Notes under the pieces: model-generated | Database searches by the model: none | The model's input: the letters and a program-made list of their open reading frames with translations, nothing else | Told to the model about the DNA's origin: nothing | Translations under genes and position numbers: made by a program | In this document: positions 36,153 to 45,631 of the stretch, piece after piece | Numbering within the stretch: the stretch's first letter is position 1 | How the letters are laid out: each line of letters starts with the position of its first letter | DNA from: Martelella mediterranea | Lineage (GTDB): Bacteria; Pseudomonadota; Alphaproteobacteria; Rhizobiales; Rhizobiaceae | Assembly (NCBI GenBank): GCA_003001975.1 | Contig: PVUG01000006.1 | Location: forward strand, 62,001 to 126,000 | DNA length: 64,000 bases | Direction of reading: 5' to 3'

Positions 36153-37289
36153 ATGATTTCCTTTTTTCCGGCCCCGGCAGGTCGGTCGAAGCTGGCAAGA
36201 GCCGGCTTTTCGGCCGTTCTGGTTGCGGCTTTCCTCATCGCCGTGCCCGCCATGTCCACAACAGCGCTGGCGCAGGAAAATACAGCTTCTCCGAAGGCCG
36301 CTCAGCAGCATGCCCCGGCAACGGTCGAAGAGATACAGTTGGGCGATGATATCGCAGAGCAAGCTCCCCCGCCGGCAAACGTGGAAACAAGCGGCGAGCC
36401 GAACGCCGCGCCCGGAGATGCCGGGACTGCCGTGCCCGCGATTGCCGATGGTGAAACGCCGCAAGCCGGCGAACCCGCGCCGTCTTTCATGGAAGACCCG
36501 GCCGGCGCGCTATCGCAATTGCTGAACGCGGAGCGCGATCCGAACCTGCCGCACGATCTGTCGCCATGGGGCATGTTCATGGCTGCCGACCGCGTGGTGA
36601 AGGCGGTTATGCTCGGACTGATGCTGGCCTCCTTCGCGGTCTGGACCGTTCTGGTGGCCAAATCCATCGAACTGGCTTGCGCCAGGGCGCGGGCCGGGCG
36701 GGCGGCGAAGACCATTTCCGCGGCGGCCACGCTCGATGAGGCGGTTCGGGCGCTTTCCGGCCGGGGCGGACCGGCCGCCTTCATGGCGCGGTCGGCCGAA
36801 GACGAGTTGCGCCGTTCCGGGCAGGCCCCCGAATACGCCGGCAATGAGGGCGTGAAGGAGCGTCTCGGCGCGCGGCTTGCACGGATTGAGGCGCAGGCGA
36901 CGCGGCGGCTCTCGCGCGGAACCGGGCTTCTGGCGACGGTCGGGTCAACCGCGCCGTTCATCGGCCTGTTCGGCACGGTATGGGGCATCATGAACGCCTT
37001 CATCGGCATTTCGGAGGCACAGACGACCAATCTCGCCGTGGTCGCGCCCGGCATTGCCGAGGCGTTGCTGGCGACCGCCATGGGGCTGGTCGCCGCCATT
37101 CCCGCCGTCATCATCTATAACGTGTTCGCCCGCTCGATTGCCGGTTACGGCCAGTTGCTGGCGGATGCGGGCTCGGGCGTGGAACAGCTTGTCAGCCTTG
37201 CACTCGACCTCGGCAGGATACCGCCCGACGGGCCGGGGACCGCCGAAAAAGGCGAGGCGGATCTGTCCGATCTGGCGGCGGCGGAGTAG
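36153..37289 (+). CDS. exbB: ExbB, TonB energising proton channel
   Basis: 378-residue inner-membrane protein of the MotA/TolQ/ExbB family. A signal-like N terminus ([17 protein letters not shown]) and an Ala/Pro-rich periplasmic extension of about 100 residues precede the core, as in rhizobial ExbB. The core has [15 protein letters not shown], one TM, and the conserved pair [21 protein letters not shown] and [19 protein letters not shown] (both in part). The ATG at 36153 is chosen to keep the signal segment. Followed by exbD five bases later. Confidence 0.93.
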   Translation: MISFFPAPAGRSKLARAGFSAVLVAAFLIAVPAMSTTALAQENTASPKAAQQHAPATVEEIQLGDDIAEQAPPPANVETSGEPNAAPGDAGTAVPAIADGETPQAGEPAPSFMEDPAGALSQLLNAERDPNLPHDLSPWGMFMAADRVVKAVMLGLMLASFAVWTVLVAKSIELACARARAGRAAKTISAAATLDEAVRALSGRGGPAAFMARSAEDELRRSGQAPEYAGNEGVKERLGARLARIEAQATRRLSRGTGLLATVGSTAPFIGLFGTVWGIMNAFIGISEAQTTNLAVVAPGIAEALLATAMGLVAAIPAVIIYNVFARSIAGYGQLLADAGSGVEQLVSLALDLGRIPPDGPGTAEKGEADLSDLAAAE

Positions 37290-37294
37290 ACGTC

Positions 37295-37764
<470 letters not shown>

Positions 37765-37768
<4 letters not shown>

Positions 37769-38736
37769 ACAGGCCGGCCTGGCATAACGGCGCGAGCGCG
37801 GGCATCGCACAGGCGGCTCTCTGGCTGGGGGCCGTCGCTTTCGTCATGGCGGCCTATGCCGGCGTTGCCGTGTGGATGCTGCGGGAAAAGCCGGTGGTTG
37901 CCGCCGACGGTGCTCCGCCCGCCGCCATCATGATCGAACTCGCCGCGGCCCCGGAAGCCATTCAGACGGAAGAACTCGAAATCTCCGAAAATACCGAAGA
38001 CGCCGATGCGAGCGTGCCCTCCCAACAGGTCGAGTCTCCGGTAGAGCCACCTATCGAGGATGTGGCGGAGCCTGTCGAGGAGACTGACGCGCCGGTCGAA
38101 GATGTGCCTGAAGAACCCGAGCCAGTCGAGCCCGAGGCGGCGGAAACCGAGGATCAGCCGGACCCTGTCGAAACCGAGGTGGCCGATCCCATGGAAGAGG
38201 CCGAGCCTGTGGAGGAGGATATCGTCCGCCTTCCCGATGCGGTTGCAATTCCCATCCCGACCCCGCGCCCGAAGGAGCTGGAACGTGAGGTGGTAAAAAA
38301 AGCGGAACCGAAGAAAAAACCGGTCCGCAAACAGGCGCAAAAGCCGCCGCCGCAACAGCAACAAGCCGCATCGCAGGCGACCCGCAAGGCGCAGGCGCAG
38401 GTGCAAAAAAGCGACAGGAATGCGGCCCGCGAGGCGTCGTCCGGCGTTTCCAAAGCCCGGCAGGCGCGCTGGCAATCCCGGCTGATGGCGCATCTGGAGC
38501 GACGCAAGCGTTATCCGGCAGAGGCGCGCCAGCGCGGCGAACGCGGCATCGTCTACGTCCGTTTCAGCATTGACGGCAATGGCAATGTTCTTTCCGCCTC
38601 CATCGCCCGCTCCTCCGGCCATGCCGCGCTCGATAACGAAGTGCTCTCTCTCGTGCGCCGCGCATCGCCGGTTCCCGCCCCGCCGCCAGGCGCAAAAAAG
38701 ACAATCACCGCTCCGGTGCGCTTCAGCAAGCGGTGA
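37765..38736 (+). CDS. tonB: TonB energy transducer
   Basis: 323-residue protein: N-terminal TM anchor (AALWLGAVAFVMAAYAGVAVW, in part), a long periplasm-spanning Pro/Glu/Val-rich region (about residues 60-180), a Lys/Gln-rich stretch, and a C-terminal TonB domain (YPAEARQRGERGIVYVRFSI, in part, and ASPVPAPP). GTG start in a GTGA overlap with exbD. Together with ExbBD it powers the receptor encoded upstream, and the whole set reads as one unit. Confidence 0.93.
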
Positions 38737-38827
38737 CAGCGATGCCGGTGGCGTGTGCCGTCAGGCATGGTCACGGGATTTCGATCCGGGTGCCGGGTTG
38801 TGGCGGTTGGTGGGGAAGCGTCGTCCA

Positions 38828-38890
38828 ATGATAAAACGGAAACGTGATGCGGCCGGGTTCAAGGCCAAAGCTACTCTCAAGGTCATGACC
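38828..38890 (+). pseudogene. Remnant of IS3-type transposase OrfA
   Basis: Twenty-one codons read MIKRKRDAAGFKAKATLKVM, which matches the start of IS3-family OrfA proteins (KRKR...FKAKVALEA). After this the match ends and the reading passes into a T/G homopolymer run (38899-38917). No partner orfB or terminal repeats are seen. Confidence 0.5.
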
Positions 38891-38941
38891 GCCTTTCTGT
38901 TTTTTTTGGGGGGGGAGGGAGGTGTCGAAATTTGCGGTGCT

Positions 38942-39130
38942 ATTCAATTCGAGCTGATCTCTCCGCGCCAAGGGGCAGGGCGCCGTCACGATTTCCAGTA
39001 ACCCACTCTTTGCCGAAGGGATGGAAACCCAGAGGGCGGGAGACCTGACCGACGCACCGCTCGATCGCTTCACCTGTCACGTCAACATTCCCCGAATGAA
39101 TGGCAACGGCTACCGTCCCGTCCAGAGCCA
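38942..39130 (+). pseudogene. Remnant of IS21-type IstB ATPase C-terminus
   Basis: IQFELIS followed, in a neighbouring frame, by GAVTISSNPLFAEGMETQ and LTDAPLDRFTCHVNIPRMNG resembles the IstB C-terminus (FELISRRYE, TSNLPF..W, LTGALLDRLTHHVHILEMNG.SYR). At least one frameshift and one stop break it, and the rest of istB and all of istA are missing. Confidence 0.6.
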
Positions 39131-39269
39131 TGTCGGGAAGGCCGGTTCAACCCTTTCAGAAAAAGCGCGATGCGACCATGAGAGCTCCGGTTCGAAGTGC
39201 GCCCTCCCGGCGGTTTCAGCCCTGCGTCCAAAGTCGTTGATTTTTATTTCGTCGTTGATGAAGGAGGTC

Positions 39270-39306
39270 TTGTATAACTGATATATATGATATATAAGAT
39301 ATACAA
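39270..39306. promoter_or_regulatory. Candidate GntR operator
   Basis: TTGTATA (39270-39276) and TATACAA (39300-39306) are a perfect inverted pair flanking an AT-rich core rich in GATATA steps, just before the GntR start at 39313. This fits autoregulation, and possibly read-through control of the TRAP/kdu operon that follows. Confidence 0.5.
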
Positions 39307-39312
39307 CAGACC

Positions 39313-40110
39313 ATGGAGACGCAGATGAGCTACGCATCTGATGGCATGATTGACCTTTCGGGGAATGGCGATGGCAGCCGGGCCGGTACGGCCACGCAGA
39401 TCGTTCATCGTCGTCTCCGCGCCGAAATCGTTTCCCTCAAGCGGCTGCCGGGTGAGGTGGTCAGCGAAAAGGAAATCGCGGCCGAGTGCGGGCTTTCGCG
39501 CACGCCTGTCCGTGAGGCGCTGCTGCGTCTGGCTGAAGAGCAGCTGATCGATATCGTTCCCAAATCCGGAACCCGGGTTTCTCGCATTCCGGTGGCTTCG
39601 CTGCTGGAGGCGCAGGTGGCGCGCACGGCGCTTGAACAGGTCAATGTCCGTGCCGCGGCCAGCCGGGTGCAGGGCAGCGAAATCGCCAATATGCGCGCAT
39701 TGCTGATGTATCAGCGCGAGCGCACGGAGGCCGGTGACAGCGACCAGTTTCACGCCGCCGACGAAGCGCTGCACCGCGCAATAGCGGTCGCCGGCGGCTA
39801 TCCCGGCATCTGGAAAATCATCGAGCAGGTCAAGCTGCAGGTCGACCGCTACAGGCGTCTGACGCTGCCGCAGATCAACCGCATGGAGCGGGTGCTCGTC
39901 GAACATGGTGAGATCGTGGACGCGCTTGCCGACAGGGATGCGGACCGCGCCGTTGCCGCGATGACGCACCACCTGGAAGGTTTGAGCGCGGAGGACCTGC
40001 GTCCCATCCGCGACCTCAACCCGGATTATTTCATCGGAGACATCAACGACGTCTACGAGAAGTGGGGCGATGGAAACACCGCCTCTCAAGCAGAAGATCG
40101 GCCCGCTTAA
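39313..40110 (+). CDS. GntR family regulator (FadR/FCD type)
   Basis: 265-residue regulator with an N-terminal winged helix (QIVHRRLRAEIVSLKRLPGE, VVSEKEIAAECGLSRTPVREALLRL, in part GLSRTPVREALLRL) and a C-terminal FCD ligand domain (RVQGSEIANMRALL, FHAADEALHRAIA with metal-binding histidine, and HGEIVDALADRDADRAVAAM in part). An ATG at 39313 or, four codons later, at 39325 could start it. It lies directly before the TRAP transporter and is probably the uronate-responsive regulator of that operon, comparable to UxuR/KdgR-type GntR proteins. Confidence 0.9.
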   Translation: METQMSYASDGMIDLSGNGDGSRAGTATQIVHRRLRAEIVSLKRLPGEVVSEKEIAAECGLSRTPVREALLRLAEEQLIDIVPKSGTRVSRIPVASLLEAQVARTALEQVNVRAAASRVQGSEIANMRALLMYQRERTEAGDSDQFHAADEALHRAIAVAGGYPGIWKIIEQVKLQVDRYRRLTLPQINRMERVLVEHGEIVDALADRDADRAVAAMTHHLEGLSAEDLRPIRDLNPDYFIGDINDVYEKWGDGNTASQAEDRPA

Positions 40111-40162
40111 GCGAGAACAGGACCGATATAATCAAACTCCAATATCCTCATGGGAGGCTATC

Positions 40163-41161
40163 ATGAAAAACGTAAAAAACACGATCCGTCTGGCCGGCGT
40201 CAGCATTGTTGCGCTGAGCGCCGTTTTCGGCCCGTCCTCGGCTCTCGCTGAAACTGTCTTCGAAATCGCGTTCAACCAGCCGGAATCGCATCCGCAGTAC
40301 AAGGCCATGGAACGCTTCGGCGAAGCGCTTGCCGAGCGCACCAACGGCGAATACACGGTCAAGATCTTCCCGAACGAGCTGCTCGGTGCCCAGAAGGAAA
40401 CGGTCGAAATGGCCCAGACCGGCACCATCGCCATGTCGCTGGCGGCCGCCAGTCTGCTGGAAAGCTGGAACCCCGATTTCGTCGTCTTCAACCTGCCTTA
40501 TGTCTTCGACAGCATCGAGCACCAGAAGAGCGTCGTCAACAATCCCGAAATCGTCGGTGATCTTTACAACTCCGTCGCAGACCAGGGCATCGTCGTCGTC
40601 GCCGCCTTCACCGCCGGCTCGCGCAACGTCTACCTGAAGGACCATCCGGTCAACACGCCGGAAGATCTGGCCGGTCAGAAGATCCGCGTGATGCAGTCGC
40701 AGACCAATATCGACATGATGAACATGATGGGCGGCAACGGCATCGCCATGGGGCAGGGTGAAGTCTACACCGCAATCCAGACCGGTGTTCTCGACGGTGG
40801 CGAAAACAACGAGGTGACCTACTGGTCGCTCAAGCATTCGGAAATCGCACCGTACTTCTCCTACACCCAGCACCTGATGATCCCCGACTATCTGGTGATG
40901 AATGTCGACTACTTCGAAGACATGCCCGACGATGTGAAGCAGATCTTCCTGGAAGAGCTTCAGAAGGCCGCCGACTATGAATTCGAAGTCTTTGCCGAAG
41001 ATGCAGCCAAGTCCCGTGCACTGGCGGAAGAGGCCGGCGCCCAGTTCAACGATGTTGACCTCCAGCCCTTCCGCGACGCCGTTCGTCCGCTGACGGAAGA
41101 AAAACTCACCTCCGATGTCACCAAGAAGATCTATTCGCAGATGCACCCTGCCAGCGAATGA
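40163..41161 (+). CDS. dctP: TRAP transporter solute-binding protein (DctP)
   Basis: 332-residue periplasmic binding protein. Signal peptide at residues 1-28 (LAGVSIVALSAVFGPSSALA), then a DctP fold with FEIAFNQPESHPQYKAM, ERTNGEYTVKIFPNELLG, the substrate-carboxylate arginine region AAFTAGSRNVYLKDHPVNTPED (in part) and QGEVYTAIQTGVLDGGENN (in part). The ATG at 40163 has GGGAGG upstream. It should bind a sugar acid; the kdu genes downstream suggest an unsaturated uronate or its keto form. Confidence 0.93.
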   Translation: MKNVKNTIRLAGVSIVALSAVFGPSSALAETVFEIAFNQPESHPQYKAMERFGEALAERTNGEYTVKIFPNELLGAQKETVEMAQTGTIAMSLAAASLLESWNPDFVVFNLPYVFDSIEHQKSVVNNPEIVGDLYNSVADQGIVVVAAFTAGSRNVYLKDHPVNTPEDLAGQKIRVMQSQTNIDMMNMMGGNGIAMGQGEVYTAIQTGVLDGGENNEVTYWSLKHSEIAPYFSYTQHLMIPDYLVMNVDYFEDMPDDVKQIFLEELQKAADYEFEVFAEDAAKSRALAEEAGAQFNDVDLQPFRDAVRPLTEEKLTSDVTKKIYSQMHPASE

Positions 41162-41184
41162 TCTCCAATCATCAATGATCTCGA

Positions 41185-41208
41185 CTGGTCCCGGTTTTCC
41201 GGGGCCAG
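41185..41208 (+). other. Hairpin after dctP
   Basis: CTGGTCCCGG (41185-41194) and CCGGGGCCAG (41199-41208) pair over ten bases with one G-U, around TTTT. There is no T run after it. A stem at this place commonly protects the binding-protein message and keeps it more abundant than the membrane subunits. Confidence 0.5.
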
Positions 41209-41230
41209 CCCGGATGAGAAAGAAACTGCT

Positions 41231-41746
41231 ATGCATACGATCAAGCTTTGGGTCGATCGTTTTCTGGCAACGATCTGCATCGCCTTGTGTGGCCTTTTGA
41301 CGTTTGTCGTCACCTGGCAGGTGGTGAACCGTTATGTGTTCAGCGGCGCCGGCGCATTGACGGAAGAACTGGCGAAAATCATGTTTGTCTGGCTGGTTCT
41401 TCTGGGCGCAGCACTCCTGTTCGGCGAAAAGGGCCACATGAATATCGGGATCGTCGTTGACGCATTCTCGTCGCCGCGCCGGAAAGCGGTCTTTCAGATC
41501 GCGACGGATGTTCTGATCCTGTTGTTTGTCGTTGGAATTCTGCTGATCGGCGGCCTCGATGCCGTTGACCGGACGATGCGCCAGACCAATGCCGCAATTC
41601 CGTTCCTGCGCACCGGGCAGATCTATATGGCCCTGCCGATCTGCGGCGCGTTCTCGGCCTTCTACTGCCTTTACAACATCTGGAACGACATCCTGCAGTT
41701 CATCCGTCCGCCAAGCGCGGAAGGCACGCCAGGGGAGGTCAAGTAA
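41231..41746 (+). CDS. dctQ: TRAP transporter small permease (DctQ)
   Basis: 171-residue inner-membrane protein with four TM segments, TIKLWVDRFLATICIALCGLL, then TWQVVNRYVFSGAGALTEELAKIMFVWLVLLGAA with the DctQ signature (in part), GHMNIGIVVDAF and a C-terminal TM pair. It bridges DctP and DctM. It ends with TAA directly next to the ATG of dctM. Confidence 0.93.
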   Translation: MHTIKLWVDRFLATICIALCGLLTFVVTWQVVNRYVFSGAGALTEELAKIMFVWLVLLGAALLFGEKGHMNIGIVVDAFSSPRRKAVFQIATDVLILLFVVGILLIGGLDAVDRTMRQTNAAIPFLRTGQIYMALPICGAFSAFYCLYNIWNDILQFIRPPSAEGTPGEVK

Positions 41747-43054
41747 ATGGGAAATGCAGCCGATATCGGCCTGATCCTGCTCATCTCGATTCCGATCCTT
41801 CTGATGATCGGCGTTCCGATCAGCGTCAGCATGGGCATCGGTTCCGTGCTGGCAATGGCCACCATCTTCACGTTTGATCGCATGGCGATCACCTCTGCCC
41901 AGCGCATCTTTGCGGGCATCAACTCCTTCTCTCTGCTGGCAATTCCTTTCTTCATCCTTGCCGGCAACATCATGACGTCAGGAGGGATCGCGCGACGACT
42001 GATCAACTTTGCCAAGGCGCTGATCTGCTTCGTGCCGGGTGCGCTGGTGCAGACGAATATCGTTGCCAACATGCTGTTTGGCGCCATCTCCGGTTCCGGT
42101 GTGGCTGCTGCCGCCGCCATCGGCGGGGCCATGGGGCCGCAGCAGAAGGCGGAAGGCTATGACCCGAAATTCGCCGCTGCCGCAAACATTGCATCGGCGC
42201 CTGCGGGCATGCTGATCCCGCCAAGCAACACCTTCATCATCTATTCGCTGGCAAGCGGCGGATCGTCCGTCGCAGCGCTCTTCATGGCCGGCTATGTGCC
42301 CGGCATTCTCTGGGGCATTGCCTGCATGATCCCGGTGATCTTCTTCGCCCGCAAGGCCGGTTACAAGGCCGAGCGTTTGGCCAATTTCCGGACCAATCTG
42401 AGGACGACGATCGAAGCCATTCCGGCGCTGCTGATGATCGTGATCGTGGTTGGCGGCATCATCTCGGGCATCTTCACGCCGACGGAAGCCAGTGCCATTG
42501 CGGTGGTTTACGTGACGCTCCTGTCATTTGCCTACAGAACCCTGTCGCTGCGGATGATCCCGACGCTGCTGCTTGGAACGGTCAAGACGACGGCAATGAT
42601 CATCTTCATGATCGGCGTTTCCTCGATCATGGGCTGGATCATGGCCTATGCGCAGATCCCGAACATCATCGCCTCGTCGCTGCTGTCGATCACCGATAAC
42701 CCGATCCTGATCATGATCATCATGAATATCGTGATCCTGCTCTTGGGCTTTGTCATGGACCCGACGCCGGCAATCCTTATCTTTGCACCGATCTTCCTGC
42801 CGATTGCGACCTCTCTCGGTGTCGACCCGATCCACTTCGGCGTCCTGATGGTCTTCAATCTGTGCATCGGAACCATCACCCCGCCGGTCGGCCCGATCAT
42901 GTTCGTCGGTTGCCGTATCGCGGAGCTGAAGATCGAAGATGTCGTCAAACCGTTGCTGGGCTTCTTTGTCATCCTCGTGGCGCTCTTGATGGCCGTGACC
43001 TTCATACCGGAACTCTCGCTGGCGCTGCCGCGCGCAGCCGGACTGATCCAGTAG
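41747..43054 (+). CDS. dctM: TRAP transporter large permease (DctM)
   Basis: 435-residue membrane permease with about twelve TM segments that carries out sodium-driven transport. Landmarks are PISVSMGIGSVLAM, FSLLAIPFFILAGNIM (in part), ANMLFGAISGSGVAAAAAIGG, IASAPAGMLIPPSNTFIIY and PTEASAIAVVY. Full family length. It is the third gene of the dctPQM unit, with the catabolic genes following after 177 bases. Confidence 0.95.
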   Translation: MGNAADIGLILLISIPILLMIGVPISVSMGIGSVLAMATIFTFDRMAITSAQRIFAGINSFSLLAIPFFILAGNIMTSGGIARRLINFAKALICFVPGALVQTNIVANMLFGAISGSGVAAAAAIGGAMGPQQKAEGYDPKFAAAANIASAPAGMLIPPSNTFIIYSLASGGSSVAALFMAGYVPGILWGIACMIPVIFFARKAGYKAERLANFRTNLRTTIEAIPALLMIVIVVGGIISGIFTPTEASAIAVVYVTLLSFAYRTLSLRMIPTLLLGTVKTTAMIIFMIGVSSIMGWIMAYAQIPNIIASSLLSITDNPILIMIIMNIVILLLGFVMDPTPAILIFAPIFLPIATSLGVDPIHFGVLMVFNLCIGTITPPVGPIMFVGCRIAELKIEDVVKPLLGFFVILVALLMAVTFIPELSLALPRAAGLIQ

Positions 43055-43073
43055 CGAAGGCTGCATGATAGCT

Positions 43074-43095
43074 GGTTGCCCCTGGCGGGGCAGCC
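43074..43095 (+). other. Hairpin between dctM and yhcH
   Basis: GGTTGCCCC (43074-43082) and GGGGCAGCC (43087-43095) form a nine-base stem with one G-U pair and a TGGC loop. No T run follows. Likely a segmental stability element within the operon rather than a full terminator. Confidence 0.4.
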
Positions 43096-43231
43096 GGATC
43101 GCCGGACGGGCCTTGAAACGAAGCGCGGTAACCGGTGAAGCAATTGAAATGCGCGTGACGAACAGCATCGACAAGCGCTGCCCCACGCACCACGGCCGGA
43201 CGCGAAGACCGGCCACCAAGGAGTACATACC

Positions 43232-43696
43232 GTGATTTTCGGACGACTTGATAACGTCGACCTTGAGAAAGCGACCCTGCCGGACGCCGTGCTGGAAGGT
43301 CTGCAGTTTCTGAACGAAACCGATCTGGCGAATGCATCGGAGGGACGCATCGATATCGATGGGGACCGGATTTTCGCATCGGTTCAGGATTACACGACCG
43401 GCCCGCAAGAGGAAAAGCGACCGGAATCCCACATCCGCTATCTGGATATCCAGTACATCGTTTCCGGCAGGGAAATGATCGGCGTCGCGCCTCTGTCAAC
43501 GACACCGCCGGCGGCCGAAGACCTCTCCGGGGAGCGCGACCTGCTGTTTTACGATCAGGTGGGTGAGGAGAGCTCTCTCGTCCTGTCGGCCGGAAGCTAC
43601 GCGGTGTTTTACCCCTGGGACGTTCACAGGCCCGGATGTGCCGTTGGCGAAACGGGCGAGGCCGTTCGCAAGGTCGTTGTCAAAATCAGAATGTGA
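43232..43696 (+). CDS. YhcH/YjgK/YiaL family protein
   Basis: 154-residue cupin-like protein of the YhcH/YjgK/YiaL (DUF386) family. Conserved stretches are the metal-site set ESHIRYLDIQYIVSGRE (with His and Glu), the FYDQ segment and PWDVHRPG with a final KVVVKI. Relatives act on sialic or uronic acid pathways, probably as sugar epimerases or anomerases. In this operon an accessory step in unsaturated uronate handling is likely, but unproven. Confidence 0.88.
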   Translation: MIFGRLDNVDLEKATLPDAVLEGLQFLNETDLANASEGRIDIDGDRIFASVQDYTTGPQEEKRPESHIRYLDIQYIVSGREMIGVAPLSTTPPAAEDLSGERDLLFYDQVGEESSLVLSAGSYAVFYPWDVHRPGCAVGETGEAVRKVVVKIRM

Positions 43697-43841
43697 AAAC
43701 CGCGCGGGGCATTGTCTGCGAAAGGCTTTGCGCGCGGGTTTCAGACGAGCGAGACGCTCGGATTTGAATATGAAGACGCGCTGGAACGCATGCAGGAACC
43801 GCCTGCATCCGGCCGCTTCGATCCAGTGAAGGAGAAAAACC

Positions 43842-44684
43842 ATGGATATTCGCTATTCCGTCAATCAGAGGGATTTCCAGCGCTACACCACCGAGGAAGT
43901 GCGCGACGAATTTCTGATTGAAAACCTTTATGTCGCCGATACGGTCGTGGCCGTCTACACCCATATCGACCGGATGGTGACCCTTGGCTGCATGCCGGTT
44001 TCCGAAACCGTGCCGCTCGACAAGGGCATCGATTGCATGGGCACGTTTGGAACGAACTATGTTCTCGAACGCCGTGAAATCGGTGTTTTCAACCTCGGTG
44101 GCGCCGGGTCTATCGAGGCTGACGGCGAGACCTTCAATCTCGATTTCCAGGATTGCCTCTATATCAGCCGCGGCACAAAGTCCGTCGCCTTCAAGAGCAA
44201 TGACGCTTCCAAGCCGGCCAAGTTCTATATGGTTTCGGCCCCGGCGCACAAAGCCTGCAAGACGACCTTCCTGAAGATGGACGATGCCAAGAAGGTTCCG
44301 CTTGGCGATGCCGCCACGTCGAACAAGCGCGTCATCAACCAGTTCATCCATCCCGACGTTCTGGAAACCTGCCAGCTTTCCATGGGCCTGACCCAGCTGG
44401 AGCCGGGCAGTGTCTGGAACACCATGCCGGCCCATACCCACGAGCGCCGCATGGAAATCTACACCTATTTCAACCTGCCGGAAGATCAGTCCGTGTTCCA
44501 CATGATGGGTGAAGGCAAGCAGACACGTCACATCCTGGTACAGAACGAACAGGCCGTCATCAGCCCGTCCTGGAGCATCCACGCCGGCTGCGGCACCACC
44601 AACTATACCTTCATCTGGGCGATGGGCGGTGAGAACCAGACCTTCAACGACATGGATGTGATCCCGATCAACGAACTGCGTTGA
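43842..44684 (+). CDS. kduI: 5-dehydro-4-deoxy-D-glucuronate isomerase (KduI)
   Basis: 280-residue zinc isomerase, full family length, converting 5-keto-4-deoxyuronate to 2,5-diketo-3-deoxygluconate. It has the N-terminal HTR-like FLIENLY segment and GIDCMGTFGTNYVLERREIGVFNLGGAG (in part), and the zinc motif PAHTHERRMEIY with histidines near residues 196-198 and a glutamate near 203. GGAG precedes the ATG. Downstream kduD performs the next step. Confidence 0.96.
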   Translation: MDIRYSVNQRDFQRYTTEEVRDEFLIENLYVADTVVAVYTHIDRMVTLGCMPVSETVPLDKGIDCMGTFGTNYVLERREIGVFNLGGAGSIEADGETFNLDFQDCLYISRGTKSVAFKSNDASKPAKFYMVSAPAHKACKTTFLKMDDAKKVPLGDAATSNKRVINQFIHPDVLETCQLSMGLTQLEPGSVWNTMPAHTHERRMEIYTYFNLPEDQSVFHMMGEGKQTRHILVQNEQAVISPSWSIHAGCGTTNYTFIWAMGGENQTFNDMDVIPINELR

Positions 44685-44739
44685 TCAGGTCCACGTCCGC
44701 CTAAACCGACAGTCTCTCAAAAACAGAAAGATCCGACCC

Positions 44740-45525
44740 ATGAGTTTTGCAGACAATTTCTCACTTGACGGCAAGGTCGCTCTGGTCACCGGCGCGTCCT
44801 ACGGTATCGGCTTTTCCATCGCTTCGGCGCTGGCCGAAGCCGGTGCGACGATCGTCTTCAACGACATCAACGAAGATTTTCTGGCCAAGGGCGTTGCCGC
44901 CTACAAGGAAGCCGGTATCGATGCCAAGGGCTATATCTGCGATGTGACCGATGAACCTTCGGTTCAGAAGATGGTGGCGCAGATTGCCGAGGATGTCGGC
45001 CCGATCGACATTCTCGTCAACAATGCCGGCATCATTGCCCGCACGCCGATGCACGAGATGGAAGCTGCGGATTTCCGCAAGGTCATTGACATCGACCTGA
45101 CCGCGCCGTTCATCATGGCCAAGGCCGTGCTGCCGTCGATGATGGAACGCAATTCCGGCAAGATTATCAACATCTGCTCGATGATGAGCGAACTTGGCCG
45201 CGAAACGGTTTCGGCCTATGCCGCCGCCAAGGGCGGCCTGAAGATGCTGACGCGCAATATCGCGTCGGAATACGGTTCCTACAACATCCAGTGCAACGGC
45301 ATCGGCCCGGGCTATATCGAAACGCCCCAGACCGCACCGCTGCGCGAACCCGGCCACCCCTTCAATTCCTTCATCCTCGCCAAGACCCCGGCAAACCGCT
45401 GGGGCACGACCGAGGACCTGAAGGGCCCGGCCGTCTTCCTCGCATCGTCAGCCTCCGACTTCGTCAACGGCCACGTGCTCTATGTCGATGGCGGCATCCT
45501 CGCCTATATCGGCAAACAGCCGTAA
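44740..45525 (+). CDS. kduD: 2-deoxy-D-gluconate 3-dehydrogenase / KduD
   Basis: 261-residue classical SDR that reduces 2,5-diketo-3-deoxygluconate to KDG. Cofactor motif TGASYGIG near residue 18, NNAGI, serine in INICSMMSELGR and catalytic YAAAK, with the substrate-linked PGYIETPQTAPLRE of KduD-type enzymes and a C-terminal VDGGILAYIGKQ. Last gene of the operon, followed by a strong hairpin. KDG kinase and aldolase are not in this window and must be elsewhere. Confidence 0.94.
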   Translation: MSFADNFSLDGKVALVTGASYGIGFSIASALAEAGATIVFNDINEDFLAKGVAAYKEAGIDAKGYICDVTDEPSVQKMVAQIAEDVGPIDILVNNAGIIARTPMHEMEAADFRKVIDIDLTAPFIMAKAVLPSMMERNSGKIINICSMMSELGRETVSAYAAAKGGLKMLTRNIASEYGSYNIQCNGIGPGYIETPQTAPLREPGHPFNSFILAKTPANRWGTTEDLKGPAVFLASSASDFVNGHVLYVDGGILAYIGKQP

Positions 45526-45537
45526 CAAAACGAAAAG

Positions 45538-45573
45538 GCCGGAGCGGACAGAGGTTTTTCTGTCCGCTCCGGC
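45538..45573. terminator. Strong hairpin between kduD and M3 peptidase gene
   Basis: GCCGGAGCGGACAGA (45538-45552) and its exact complement (45559-45573) form a 15-base stem with a six-base loop. On the minus strand it is followed by TTTTCGTTTTG, giving a good intrinsic terminator for the leftward peptidase gene; on the plus strand it sits 12 bases after the kduD stop but with no T run. Confidence 0.8.
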
Positions 45574-45631
45574 GCGTCAACAAAATACCAAATCCGGAAA
45601 TCGGGCGACGCTGACTGCGCGCCCGGTTTTT

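Noticed and set aside
38940-39131. 63-codon minus-strand open frame
   Set aside because: It is the reverse strand of the decayed IstB segment, not a separate gene.
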